Source: JBGTKH01 sp041744735 (lineage in GTDB: Bacteria > Planctomycetota > Planctomycetia > Pirellulales > Pirellulaceae). From it: DNA of 17,883 bases. The translations under genes were made by a program, and so were the position numbers. The notes below the pieces were generated by a model. That model was not told where the DNA came from and did no database searches. It saw only the letters and a program-made list of their open reading frames with translations. The stretch lies in contig JBGTKH010000173.1 of NCBI GenBank assembly GCA_041744735.1, forward strand, positions 1-17,883. Reading direction: 5' to 3'. Numbering within the stretch: the first letter of the stretch is position 1; every line of letters starts with the position of its first letter. Shown here piece by piece: positions 8,028 to 16,708 of this stretch.

Positions 8028-11000
8028 GCCGAAATCGAGCGATGATCCGCGCAAGCGTTTGGCTGCTGCTGTTCGCGTCGCTTGGCGGCGCATGGCCGCA
8101 CGTTGATACGACACGCGCCCAAGACGCGCACGATGAATCAACGGCTACGATCGCCGACGCGCCGACGCTGCGATTTCGGCGAGTTTACGTGCCGCAAGAT
8201 CTCAAAGCCGAATTGGTTCGCGGCTACATTCCGGTGAAAGAAGAAGAGTTCCAACGGCTGCTGAAGTTGCTGCAAAGTTCCGCGGCAGCGCCGGTTGAAG
8301 CCGATGCACGGATCGTTCAAGCGGAGTACTTCGCGCGGCTCGATCACAATCAGCTTGTAGCCGGTGAAGCTCGCTTGGACGTGGCACACCAATCCGACGC
8401 GACCGTCGCGCTGTCACTGGATTCGTGCGGGCTGGCCATCACCGATCCGGTTTGGCAAGAATCGCCGCCCCGGCCGGCGACGCTTGGTTTAGCCGCTGAC
8501 GGCAAATTGAGCGTATTGGTCGAGCAGCCGGCGCAGCTTTTCTTTCCGTGGTCATTACGCGGCACGCGTGATCCGATTGGCACCGTTGATTTTGATGTCC
8601 GCCTGCCGGCCTGTCCAACGAATTCGCTAACGTTGGATTTGCCCGCCGGCAGCGTGCCGATTGTCGATCGAGGCATCGTGCGACGCATGGCGCCGCCTGA
8701 AAACGCAACTGTTGCCAACGACGACGCTGGGAACGACACAGCTCCTGATCCACTCGACGAACCAGCGGGCTCGGCGGAAAACGCTCGTCAGCGGTGGAGG
8801 ATCGAACTCGGAGGCCAGACGCACATCGCGCTGCGTGTCTCGGCCGCGAACGCTCCGCACCAACAACAGCAGTTTGTGTTACTGCGGCAAGCACTGACGT
8901 ACAGTGTTGCCGAGAGTGTCCTCAAGATCTCGTCCGAGCTAACGCTCGACGTACACAATCAGCCGTTGGATCATCTGCTGCTGGACATCGACGCGTCACT
9001 GCATGTGACTTCGGCTCGTTTTGGCGGCCGCCAATTGCCGCTGACGTTGATCGCTGGCCCCGATCAGGCATCCGCACAGGTGTTGATTGAGTTTCCCGAG
9101 CCGATCTTGGGAACGGATCGCGTGGTGCAGTTGTCCGCGGTGGCGCCGCTGGTCACGGGACAAACCTGGACGCTTCCCAACATTCGGCCGCAGGATGTGT
9201 TTTGGCAGGAAGGGACAGCGAAGTTGCTTGTCGCCGAACCGCTATCGCTGACCGATGTGGATATCGCCGGATGCCGCCAAACCAGTGTCGCACCACTACC
9301 CGCGCCGTCCACGGGCGAATCGCTGCAGTTTCAGTTTTTCATCGCCGAGGCACAGATTGCTCTGACGATTCAGCATCGAGCGAGCCGTTTGCGTCTGGTG
9401 GCCGGTACGTCGATCCGGCTGGATAGCGAGGAGATGAACGGCCGTGTGGTCGCGGATTTCACAGCTCTCCAAGGCGAACAGTTCCTGTTGCAAGCCAACG
9501 TTCCGAAACTGTGGATTATCGACTCGGTCGAATCTCAGCCGCCGGACGTGTTGGACGATTGGACGCTCGCGCCGAATGGCGGCAAGTCACAACGGCTGGA
9601 TGTTCGTCTGAACAAGGCCATCGATCCGCAGCGCCGCGTGCAAATCATCGTGCGGGCACATGGTCCCCTGCCACCACCCGGATCGGCGCTAGGAATGGAA
9701 CAGTTTCGGATGACCGAGTTTCGCGGCGTCAGCGACACGCGGCATCTTTTGGTTTTGCAAACAGTGCCGCCCTTACAATTGGCGATTTCCGGAGACGCGG
9801 AACTGACGCGGCTGGATGCTCAACAGCTTTCAGCCGAGGATGCGGCGGTGGTCGACGTGGCGGCGGGTGGCGTGATGCTTCTCGACGATCCGGCCACCGA
9901 TTCGCTGGTGGCCATTCTGCGCAGCGAAAACCCACGCTACTCGGCCGAAGTTGCCGTCGACGCGACCGTCTCGCCCGACTCGTTGACCGAAGCCTATCGC
10001 ATTCCAACCAAGCCGGAATCAACGCCCGTCAGCCGGCTGCTCGTCCAGTTTTCGCAAGCCCGACAAGAGCCGCTGCAATGGATGGTCGCGGGTGAAAACG
10101 ATCGCGCGGTTACGGCCCGGCGGCTGACAGAGTCGGAACAGCAAGCGGCCAGCGTCGCCGGGGGTGAGACTTGGGAATTGGTGTTCCGACAACCGCGCGA
10201 CACGCCATTCGAAGTTCACGCCAGCCGCACGACAAGTATGATCGCCCCGCAATCAATTGCGTTAGCCTCCTTACCGGAAGCAGCCACGCAAATCGGGACG
10301 TTGGCGATTCATTCCTCGGGCGGCGCGTCGTTTTCGCTGACCAGCCGAGGCTTGAAAGCGATCCCCGCAGAGGCGTTGCCGCCGAACCGTTATCCGACGA
10401 TGCGCGCCGCCTATCGCTACGAACCATCGCAGGACGCCGCGGTCTCCGTAAGACGAGCGACTCCCGGCAGCCAACAGCCCTCGGCATGGGCGTGGTCAGC
10501 TCATCTGGGCTCGCACCTGGCGCCGGCCGGGGCACAGCACACGCTGGTCTACCGCATCGAGAATACCGGCCAAGCACAGATTACAGTCACGCTGCCGGCG
10601 GAATTGACTCTCGTGCAGGTGCTGGTGGACGACACAGAGTTGCCATCCCCGTGGTCCGCCGACCAGCGGAAAGTCGTCATCCCGTTGCCTGCCGGTGTTC
10701 GCTATCCAACTGTCAGTCTGACGTGCACGACCGAAAGTGCCGCGTGGGGCATAGTTCGCACAGTCGATGTTCCGCTGCCGACGCTTGATATTCCTGTGCT
10801 CGCGCAGTACTGGACGGCATGGCTACCGCCGGGTCACGCGCCGCTGGTCAATCGTCACGATTCCTCGTCATCGTCAAACGCTGCCAGCCATCATTGGAGT
10901 CATCGACTGCTGGGTCCGCTGGCGCGGCCGGCGCTCCAGCGTCCGTTTGACTTGTTCTCGGGCGACGATTGGAACTCGCTGGTGCCGCATTCGCAAAGCG

Positions 11001-14000
11001 GCGATCCTGCACTTCGAAATGCCGAACGGTTTCTTACGTCGCTGGGCCAACTGATGCCAGCAGCGCCATCAACGGAAAGCGATCGGCGACAGGCAACTTG
11101 GCAACAACTGCTTTTGCGTTACCTACGTTTAAGTGAGAGAAATAGCGAATCCGCTTTACCTCGCTTATGGATCGATAGCGCCGCGCTGGCCGCCATGGGA
11201 GTGCATGACTCGGACGACGTACCTGCTGTCGCGGCAAAGACAGATTTCGAGCGCGGCGCGGCGATGCTGGAGCAGGCTAATCTTTTTCTCCTAGCGCAGC
11301 CCGATGTGCTGCTGTTGACGAGCCGCACAGCGTTGACCTTACACGCCGACGTACTTGAATCGACGTCTCACAACGTTGTGGCAGTGGTGCGGTCAAGTGC
11401 ACTGAACAACGAGACATCGCCGGCCGTTCAGTCCGCGTCACGCTATGTCGACGTGGAGACTTGGTCCGCCGAATCCACAGTCCCGCAATCACCGTGGCTG
11501 CTGCAAGATCCGCCGGCCTACGCGGGTCTCGCCGACACCGGCTGGACCGCTCATGAGTCCGAAGTCCTCGCGGGTCAGGCCGCGCGGCTGCGCATCTATC
11601 GTCCGCGAAGCTGGCAGGTTTTAAGTTGGGCTGCGTTATTCCTGACGGTGGCGATCGTGTGGTTGCTCGCGGCCCATCGTCCGCAACGTTTGGTCGCCGC
11701 GGCGGCGGTGACGGCGATTGCTGCGCTGCTGGCACCGCAGCCGTACGATTTCGTGACCACGGGTGTGTTTCTCGGCGTGCTCGCGAGTGCCGTGTTGATT
11801 TTGGCCCGCCGACCGGCCGCGGCTCGCACGCGCATTTCGGATCCCAGCGCTTCGACAACCGCCGCGTCGACAGCGTCGGTACGGATCGCCGCACTGCTGC
11901 TGTCCATCGGCGCCTGTGCGGTTGCGTCAAAATTCGTCTGGGCTCAGGAGAATACTAACGCGGACAACGCGGGGGAATCGTCTCCGATCTATCGCGTCGT
12001 GATTCCGGTCGATGAGCAACGCCGGCCCACGGGCGGATACGTCTATCTTCCGCAGCCGTTTTACACGGCAATTCATCAGCGGGCCGCAGCGCTGAAGGCC
12101 ACACCGCGCGGATGGTTGATTGGTTTGGCCACGTACCGCTGCACCCTCGCTCGCGAGGCGATCGACACGCCGCTGGATGTCGAACAGTTCATTGTGCAGT
12201 ATGACATCGAAGTCTTTCAGCCAAACTCACGAGTTATGTTGCCGCTACGGCGTACCGACGTGAATCTGCTCGGCGACGATTCGAAGCTCGATGGGCAACC
12301 GGTGCAAATCGACTGGGACGAGGATCAGAAGTCGCTGGCCTTGACCGTGGCGACTCCCGGCGTACATCAATTAGAACTGGCGCTGTACCCGATCCGTCGG
12401 ACGGGCGAACCGCTGGCCGGCTTTGACATGGCGATCCCGCGTCTGTCGCAATCGTTGCTTAGAGTCAGCGCGCCCGGCGACGTGCTGGGAATTCTGTTTC
12501 CTACGGCGCTAGGTGCTCAATCAACGGACATGGAGACAGGCGAGACGTTCGTACATCTTGGTCCTACCGATCGTTTGGCCATTCGCTGGCCGACTGCCGC
12601 GACCGTGGTTGGCAAAGCCGCGGCAGTCGAGGCCGACGAATTGTTGTGGTTGAAGCTGCGGCCCAGTTCCGTCGTGTTCGATGCACAATTTCGATTCTCC
12701 GTGCCCGAAGGCCAAATTCGCGAAGTGCGAATCGCCGCCGACCCGCGGCTGCGCATGTTGCCTCTGCGGCCCGAAGAACCCGTCGCCCGCAGCTATCCGC
12801 GCGATGCCGATGGTTCGACGATTGTGTTTGAGCTGAAGCAACCGGTCGAAAAAGAAGTCATCATTCACGCCAGCTTCCTGTTGACCGGCGCGTCGGGCGT
12901 GGGAAATCTGCGGTTGCCGCGGTTGGAGGCTTTGGCCGATCGCCATTTGCGGCGCTGGCTGGCGGTATCCGTAAGCCCTGTTCTGAACTACGAGCCAGTT
13001 CCGGCAACGAACGTCAGCGCGATCGCCGTTTCGGACTTCTCGGCCGCGTGGGGCAAAGTGGCCGAGGGCGTTTCGGCGCCGCAGTTGGCGTATCAACTGC
13101 CGCCCGGTGAATCCATGTGGAGCCTGTCGACTCGACCGGCCGAGGTGCAAACCACGGCTACACAGCAATCAGACATCAGCGTTGCCGGCGGTCAGACTAA
13201 AGTGCGGTTCGATGCTCGTTTGAAGACAACCGGCGGCTACTACTTTCAACATCGCCTGACTGTCCCGAACGACATGGAGATTCAGCGCGTCTCCGTTCGT
13301 GAAAGCAACGTGCAGCGCGTCGTTCGTTGGTCGCATACTGACCCGGGACTGCTCACGGTCTTTCTGAATAGTCCTGTGACTGGCGAGCACCGTCTGACTC
13401 TGGAGGGTGCGATTACGACCGGCCAGCGCAGCAAAATCGATTTACCGCAGATTCGTGTGGAAGGAGCAGAAATCTCGTCGAACCAGTTTCGCGTTTATCG
13501 GCGGCAAGGAACCCGCGCGACGGTCAGCGCGATCAGCGGACTGACAAACATCGCCGGCACCGAACCCGGCACTTATCGAAAGGACATGGGTCGCTTGGTG
13601 GCGGCGCTCGAGGCCGCTGGCAATTCGTCTGCCAGCAGCAAGCTCGCGGGCACGATTGCCATTACGCCCAACCGGCCACAGGTCGCGTCCCGTCAGATCA
13701 CAACGCTAACACGAGAAGCTGGAACGTGGCAGGCACAGGTGGATTGCAGCCTGACGGTCGAGTCGGGTGTGATCGACGTGCTGCGGTTTGAAATCCCCGC
13801 CGAGATCGTCGGGCCGTTTGTTGTTGAGCCCAACTCAGAAATACAGATCGTCAACGTGCCGGCGCAAAGCCGCCGCTGGCTCGTGCTGCGGCCGTTGCAG
13901 GCCATCGTCGGTCAGTATCACGTCCGCATCCAGAGCCTGCTATCCACGGTGCCCGGCCAGCGCATCGCCGCACCCGACGTGGCCATGCTCGACGTTCGCC

Positions 14001-15295
14001 GCCTCGACCGCTTCTTGGTTGTACCCACGCATCTCGAAACGCAACAAATCGCCTGGGAAACCAGCGGCTTGCAAGCCGTTCCGTTGGTGCAACCAGAGGA
14101 CGCCGCGCCGCTCGATCCCAATAGCTTTGCCTGTTACGAGGTGGTTGGACCACGGTTTCAAGCGATCGTGCGTCATGTCGAACGCGTCTCCGGCGTGCCG
14201 CAAATACGATTGGCCGACATCCACGTTTCTTGGCGCGACGATGAATCGTACAACGGCGTGGCCACATTCGATCTTGAACCGGCCGGCATGACGCACGTGT
14301 CGCTGGTCTTGCCCGCGACCTGCCGGCTGATCCAAGCCAGCGTCGCCGATGTGCCGGCAACTCTAACGGACCTGGGCAGCAGTCAATGGCAAGTCGCGCT
14401 GGGGCCCGATCAATTACCACAGCGTATTTCGGTTGTCTTCGCGGGGAGCCTGCCGCACGGCGGCTCGTCGATTGCCGCAACGTCGTTCGCAGCGCCGCAA
14501 CTGCTGAATGTTCCTGTCGAACGCACGTTGTGGACGGTCCATCGTCCGGATGGGGTCACCGGCGGGCAACCCGTGCCGCCCGAAAGCCGAATCGACGCGC
14601 TGCGGCAGGAAGCGTTTCGGCTGAAAGCTAGTTCGGACCTCGTCGACCTCGCCGTGGATGTAGCTTCTGAAAGCGCCCCCAGAGAAATTGCCCCCTGGTA
14701 TTTGCGCTGGATGCAGCGTTACTTTGGATCGCGAAATCGGCTGGCCTTGCTCCGGTTGGAGAACCGTGACACAACCGCGTTCGAAGTGGCCAACGTCGAG
14801 GCCCTGGAGCAAGACCAGGTGGCGTTTGCTGCGCGGCTGGGCACGACAGAATTGAGAAATCAACTGGCCGCGGAACCCGCACCGCCGCCGGGCCTGGTCG
14901 ATGTTTGGAATCTCACTCAGCACGAATCTCACGACGCTGCGACGCGCTGCATCTTCCAAGGTGCCTCGTCGCAGTTGGAAGTGCAATATACCGCGTTACC
15001 CAGCGGTGACCTGCCGGAACGCGCGATCGTAGCCTGGTCAATCCTTTGCCTGGCCGTGATCGCCCGCCTGCTCTTGCTGCGCGGTCCGATCGGTGAGTGG
15101 TTCGCTCAGAAACCGCATGCGCTGGGCGTGCTTCTCGGGCTGGCATGGTGGCTGTGGCTCGCGCCCAGCTTGCTCGGCTGGGCCATCGTGCTGGTCAGCA
15201 TTCTCGGGGCCCTTCGTTTCCCCTGGCCCGCCGGCCGCATTCACACATCGACCGGCCCCTCAGCGTCGAGCGTGTTGTCTCGATCGTTGCGATAG
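8024..15295 (+). CDS. Giant-system protein 2: apparent fusion of two secreted/TM modules (2423 aa)
   Basis: This protein of unknown family starts at ATG 8024, overlapping the previous stop (ATGA); an alternative in-frame ATG is at 8042. The signal peptide is within residues 1-33 (VWLLLFASLGGAW, then RAQD). Module A (to about 1286) has the VYVPQDLK...YIPVKEEEFQRLL motif near 50-75, the IRLDSEEMNGR...VPKLWIIDSV segment at 445-545, ITVTLPAELTL at 850-860, PLPTLDIPV near 917, and three TM helices in about 1199-1262 ending LARRPAAARTR. Residues 1287-1308 look like a second signal peptide (ALLLSIGACAVA...VWAQ). Module B repeats the plan: YVYLPQPFYTAI near 1334, the matching segment at 1870-1970, HVSLVLPATCRL near 2091, APQLLNVPV near 2157 and TM helices in about 2334-2398. 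No catalytic motif was recognised. Cell-envelope location is inferred from topology. Confidence 0.88.
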   Translation: MSRNRAMIRASVWLLLFASLGGAWPHVDTTRAQDAHDESTATIADAPTLRFRRVYVPQDLKAELVRGYIPVKEEEFQRLLKLLQSSAAAPVEADARIVQAEYFARLDHNQLVAGEARLDVAHQSDATVALSLDSCGLAITDPVWQESPPRPATLGLAADGKLSVLVEQPAQLFFPWSLRGTRDPIGTVDFDVRLPACPTNSLTLDLPAGSVPIVDRGIVRRMAPPENATVANDDAGNDTAPDPLDEPAGSAENARQRWRIELGGQTHIALRVSAANAPHQQQQFVLLRQALTYSVAESVLKISSELTLDVHNQPLDHLLLDIDASLHVTSARFGGRQLPLTLIAGPDQASAQVLIEFPEPILGTDRVVQLSAVAPLVTGQTWTLPNIRPQDVFWQEGTAKLLVAEPLSLTDVDIAGCRQTSVAPLPAPSTGESLQFQFFIAEAQIALTIQHRASRLRLVAGTSIRLDSEEMNGRVVADFTALQGEQFLLQANVPKLWIIDSVESQPPDVLDDWTLAPNGGKSQRLDVRLNKAIDPQRRVQIIVRAHGPLPPPGSALGMEQFRMTEFRGVSDTRHLLVLQTVPPLQLAISGDAELTRLDAQQLSAEDAAVVDVAAGGVMLLDDPATDSLVAILRSENPRYSAEVAVDATVSPDSLTEAYRIPTKPESTPVSRLLVQFSQARQEPLQWMVAGENDRAVTARRLTESEQQAASVAGGETWELVFRQPRDTPFEVHASRTTSMIAPQSIALASLPEAATQIGTLAIHSSGGASFSLTSRGLKAIPAEALPPNRYPTMRAAYRYEPSQDAAVSVRRATPGSQQPSAWAWSAHLGSHLAPAGAQHTLVYRIENTGQAQITVTLPAELTLVQVLVDDTELPSPWSADQRKVVIPLPAGVRYPTVSLTCTTESAAWGIVRTVDVPLPTLDIPVLAQYWTAWLPPGHAPLVNRHDSSSSSNAASHHWSHRLLGPLARPALQRPFDLFSGDDWNSLVPHSQSGDPALRNAERFLTSLGQLMPAAPSTESDRRQATWQQLLLRYLRLSERNSESALPRLWIDSAALAAMGVHDSDDVPAVAAKTDFERGAAMLEQANLFLLAQPDVLLLTSRTALTLHADVLESTSHNVVAVVRSSALNNETSPAVQSASRYVDVETWSAESTVPQSPWLLQDPPAYAGLADTGWTAHESEVLAGQAARLRIYRPRSWQVLSWAALFLTVAIVWLLAAHRPQRLVAAAAVTAIAALLAPQPYDFVTTGVFLGVLASAVLILARRPAAARTRISDPSASTTAASTASVRIAALLLSIGACAVASKFVWAQENTNADNAGESSPIYRVVIPVDEQRRPTGGYVYLPQPFYTAIHQRAAALKATPRGWLIGLATYRCTLAREAIDTPLDVEQFIVQYDIEVFQPNSRVMLPLRRTDVNLLGDDSKLDGQPVQIDWDEDQKSLALTVATPGVHQLELALYPIRRTGEPLAGFDMAIPRLSQSLLRVSAPGDVLGILFPTALGAQSTDMETGETFVHLGPTDRLAIRWPTAATVVGKAAAVEADELLWLKLRPSSVVFDAQFRFSVPEGQIREVRIAADPRLRMLPLRPEEPVARSYPRDADGSTIVFELKQPVEKEVIIHASFLLTGASGVGNLRLPRLEALADRHLRRWLAVSVSPVLNYEPVPATNVSAIAVSDFSAAWGKVAEGVSAPQLAYQLPPGESMWSLSTRPAEVQTTATQQSDISVAGGQTKVRFDARLKTTGGYYFQHRLTVPNDMEIQRVSVRESNVQRVVRWSHTDPGLLTVFLNSPVTGEHRLTLEGAITTGQRSKIDLPQIRVEGAEISSNQFRVYRRQGTRATVSAISGLTNIAGTEPGTYRKDMGRLVAALEAAGNSSASSKLAGTIAITPNRPQVASRQITTLTREAGTWQAQVDCSLTVESGVIDVLRFEIPAEIVGPFVVEPNSEIQIVNVPAQSRRWLVLRPLQAIVGQYHVRIQSLLSTVPGQRIAAPDVAMLDVRRLDRFLVVPTHLETQQIAWETSGLQAVPLVQPEDAAPLDPNSFACYEVVGPRFQAIVRHVERVSGVPQIRLADIHVSWRDDESYNGVATFDLEPAGMTHVSLVLPATCRLIQASVADVPATLTDLGSSQWQVALGPDQLPQRISVVFAGSLPHGGSSIAATSFAAPQLLNVPVERTLWTVHRPDGVTGGQPVPPESRIDALRQEAFRLKASSDLVDLAVDVASESAPREIAPWYLRWMQRYFGSRNRLALLRLENRDTTAFEVANVEALEQDQVAFAARLGTTELRNQLAAEPAPPPGLVDVWNLTQHESHDAATRCIFQGASSQLEVQYTALPSGDLPERAIVAWSILCLAVIARLLLLRGPIGEWFAQKPHALGVLLGLAWWLWLAPSLLGWAIVLVSILGALRFPWPAGRIHTSTGPSASSVLSRSLR
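11882..11947 (+). other. Fossil signal peptide / internal signal-anchor inside the 2423-aa protein
   Basis: Codons 1287-1308 encode a basic residue, a hydrophobic core (ALLLSIGACAVA) and a VWAQ end, i.e. a typical Sec signal peptide with an Ala-Gln junction like those of the 1176-aa protein (AGA/QS) and of this protein's own N-terminus (RA/QD). It follows a Ser/Thr/Ala-rich stretch and the basic tail after the third TM helix of module A. It marks the fusion point and would supply the inward-to-outward crossing that module B needs. Confidence 0.6.
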
Positions 15296-15315
15296 ATTTC
15301 AACTCGCCGCCGTAG

Positions 15316-15334
15316 GCCGGATTGCCAATCCGGC
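15316..15334. repeat. 19-bp palindrome downstream of the giant gene
   Basis: GCCGGATTG (15316-15324) and CAATCCGGC (15326-15334) are perfect inverted arms around a single C. It lies 21 bp after the stop of the 2423-aa gene. There is no T-tract, so it is not a classical terminator, though it could protect the mRNA 3' end. I recall similar GTAGGCCGGATTG-type palindromes as dispersed repeats in planctomycete genomes. Confidence 0.6.
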
Positions 15335-15431
15335 CCGCTCGCCATATTCGCTAGCAACTGACACCGCATTGGAACTGACGTTGCTCCCCGCGGCGCGTTC
15401 TTTTAGACTCTCCCCCAGTTTGCTGCTGGAC

Positions 15432-15514
15432 AAATCGTTTAACCGCAAGCCGTAGGCGTGCGCTTATTTTGACGTTGCAGAAACGCCCGCATGCGGCCTG
15501 CGGTTAAACGACTT
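15432..15514. repeat. Imperfect inverted repeat (REP-like) before the glycosyltransferase gene
   Basis: Arms 15432-15452 and 15494-15514 match at 19 of 21 positions as inverted repeats (core TCGTTTAACCGCA against TGCGGTTAAACGA). Pairing continues imperfectly inward for about 10 more bp, leaving a loop of roughly 20 nt around 15463-15483. No T-tract follows. It would fold into a long hairpin in RNA or extruded DNA. No transposase or second copy is in the window. Confidence 0.6.
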
Positions 15515-15571
15515 GGAACCGCAAGGACAGTCTACACGAGTCCGCCTCAAACTGGCCGGAAGGAATTGCAC

Positions 15572-16558
15572 ATGGATGTGTCCATCGTCGTACCTGTTTA
15601 TAACGAACGCGACAACATCATGCCGCTGTACCGGCAGCTTGACCAGGTGCTGCGCGGCATGCCGCGGGATTACGAAATCCTGTTTGTCGACGACGGATCG
15701 ACCGACGGTAGCCGCGAGCAACTGCGGCAGCTTGCCAGCGCCGACCCGCGGGTGAAGGCCGTCTTGTTCCGCCGCAATTACGGACAGACAGCGGCGATGC
15801 AGGCCGGGCTGCAAATGGCTGCCGGCGACGCGATCGTCACGCTCGACGGCGATCTGCAAAACGATCCGGCCGACATCCCGATGATGCTCGACAAACTGGA
15901 CGAAGGATTCGATCTAGTGCACGGCTGGCGCAAGCATCGGCAAGATGCTTGGCTCAATCGCAAGCTGCCGTCGAAACTGGCGAACTGGCTGATCTCCAAA
16001 ACCACGCGGTTCCCGATTCACGATTTGGGCTGCACGCTGAAAGCCATTCGCCGCGATATCGCACAGGAACTGGAACTGTACGGCGAGATGCATCGCTTCA
16101 TCCCAATCCTGGCCCACCAGCGCGGCGCCCGCTGCGCCGAAGTGGTCACCAACCATCACCCGCGCCGCTTCGGCAAGACCAAGTACGGCATCGGCCGCAC
16201 CACGCGCGTGGTCCTGGACCTGATCACCGTCAAGTACATGCTCGACTATTTCGCCAGCCCCATGAAACTGTTTGGCAAGTTCGGCCTGTGGTGTGCGGCC
16301 ATCGCCGGCATCTCGGGCGTGACGACCGTGGCCATGAAACTGCTAGGTCAAGTCGACATGACCGGCAACCCGCTGCTGCTGCTGACAATCCTATCCGTGA
16401 TGGTCAGCATCCAATTCCTCAGCCTCGGCCTGCTGGGCGAAGTCAGCGCCCGCATCTACTACGGCAGCCAGAACAAACAGCACTACGCGGTGCGAGAATT
16501 GATTAACTTCGAGGGAGCGCAGAAGGATGACGACGCACCTCGCACCAAAGCCGCCTAA
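15572..16558 (+). CDS. GT2 family glycosyltransferase, polyprenyl-phosphate sugar transferase type (DPM1/GtrB/ArnC-like)
   Basis: The 328-residue protein starts at ATG 15572 with AAGGA at 15560-15564 (7-nt spacer). The open frame back to 15491 is rejected because it runs through the inverted repeat. The GT-A fold is evident: SIVVPVYNERDNI at 4-16, VDDGSTDGS at 39-47 and the metal-binding LDGDLQNDP at 91-99. Two TM helices at about 233-255 and 267-292 are typical of the GtrB/ArnC-like branch, which transfers a sugar from a nucleotide donor to undecaprenyl or dolichyl phosphate at the cytoplasmic membrane, for flipping and later cell-surface glycosylation. The donor sugar is unknown. The TAA stop at 16556-16558 lies in the first bases of a palindromic element; the pre-insertion sequence would also have ended in TAA, so the C-terminus (DDDAPRTKAA) is probably native. 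Confidence 0.93.
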   Translation: MDVSIVVPVYNERDNIMPLYRQLDQVLRGMPRDYEILFVDDGSTDGSREQLRQLASADPRVKAVLFRRNYGQTAAMQAGLQMAAGDAIVTLDGDLQNDPADIPMMLDKLDEGFDLVHGWRKHRQDAWLNRKLPSKLANWLISKTTRFPIHDLGCTLKAIRRDIAQELELYGEMHRFIPILAHQRGARCAEVVTNHHPRRFGKTKYGIGRTTRVVLDLITVKYMLDYFASPMKLFGKFGLWCAAIAGISGVTTVAMKLLGQVDMTGNPLLLLTILSVMVSIQFLSLGLLGEVSARIYYGSQNKQHYAVRELINFEGAQKDDDAPRTKAA

Positions 16559-16676
16559 GGCAAGTCCGGCTTATTAATTTACCCGTAGCCGAAGTCGCCA
16601 GACTTTGGAGGATCGGCCAAACTCTGGCGAGTTCGGCTACGCTGATTGGTACGTCCTTATCCGGGACTTGCCTAAC
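16552..16676 (+). mobile_element. Palindromic MITE-like element, copy 1
   Basis: This 125-bp unit matches the reverse complement of 16920-17044 at 123 positions. The likely mobile core is 16558-16672 (115 bp), with terminal inverted repeats AGGCAAGTCC / GGGACTTGCC, and it has TA on each side (16556-16557 and 16673-16674). Inside is a 24-bp imperfect stem (16585-16608 with 16617-16640, 22 of 24 pairs) and an 8-nt loop. A TA duplication is the hallmark of IS630/Tc1-mariner transposition. It encodes no transposase and must have been moved in trans. It sits across the stop codon of the glycosyltransferase gene. Confidence 0.75.
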
Positions 16677-16708
16677 GCGCGAATTGACGAACCACAACCG
16701 CGAAGAGT

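Larger units (their letters stand above)
15296..15571. other. Intergenic region with two palindromic repeats
   Basis: This 276-bp stretch has no credible gene. It holds a 19-bp palindrome at 15316-15334 and a larger imperfect inverted repeat at 15432-15514, listed separately. The ribosome site of the glycosyltransferase (AAGGA, 15560-15564) is at its right end. No clear promoter with good -10/-35 spacing was found. Confidence 0.6.

Noticed and set aside
9511..14986. Long antisense and alternative-frame ORFs of 150-217 codons within the giant gene
   Set aside because: They are Arg/Pro/Ala-rich shadows expected in GC-rich DNA and show no family motifs. The 2423-codon frame explains the whole region.
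15316..15334. Intrinsic terminator of the giant operon
   Set aside because: The stem is perfect but no T-run follows on either side, so I list it only as a palindrome.
15491..15571. Earlier ATG for the glycosyltransferase at 15491
   Set aside because: It lies in the right arm of the inverted repeat. ATG 15572 has a good ribosome site and begins at the canonical first strand of the GT-A fold.
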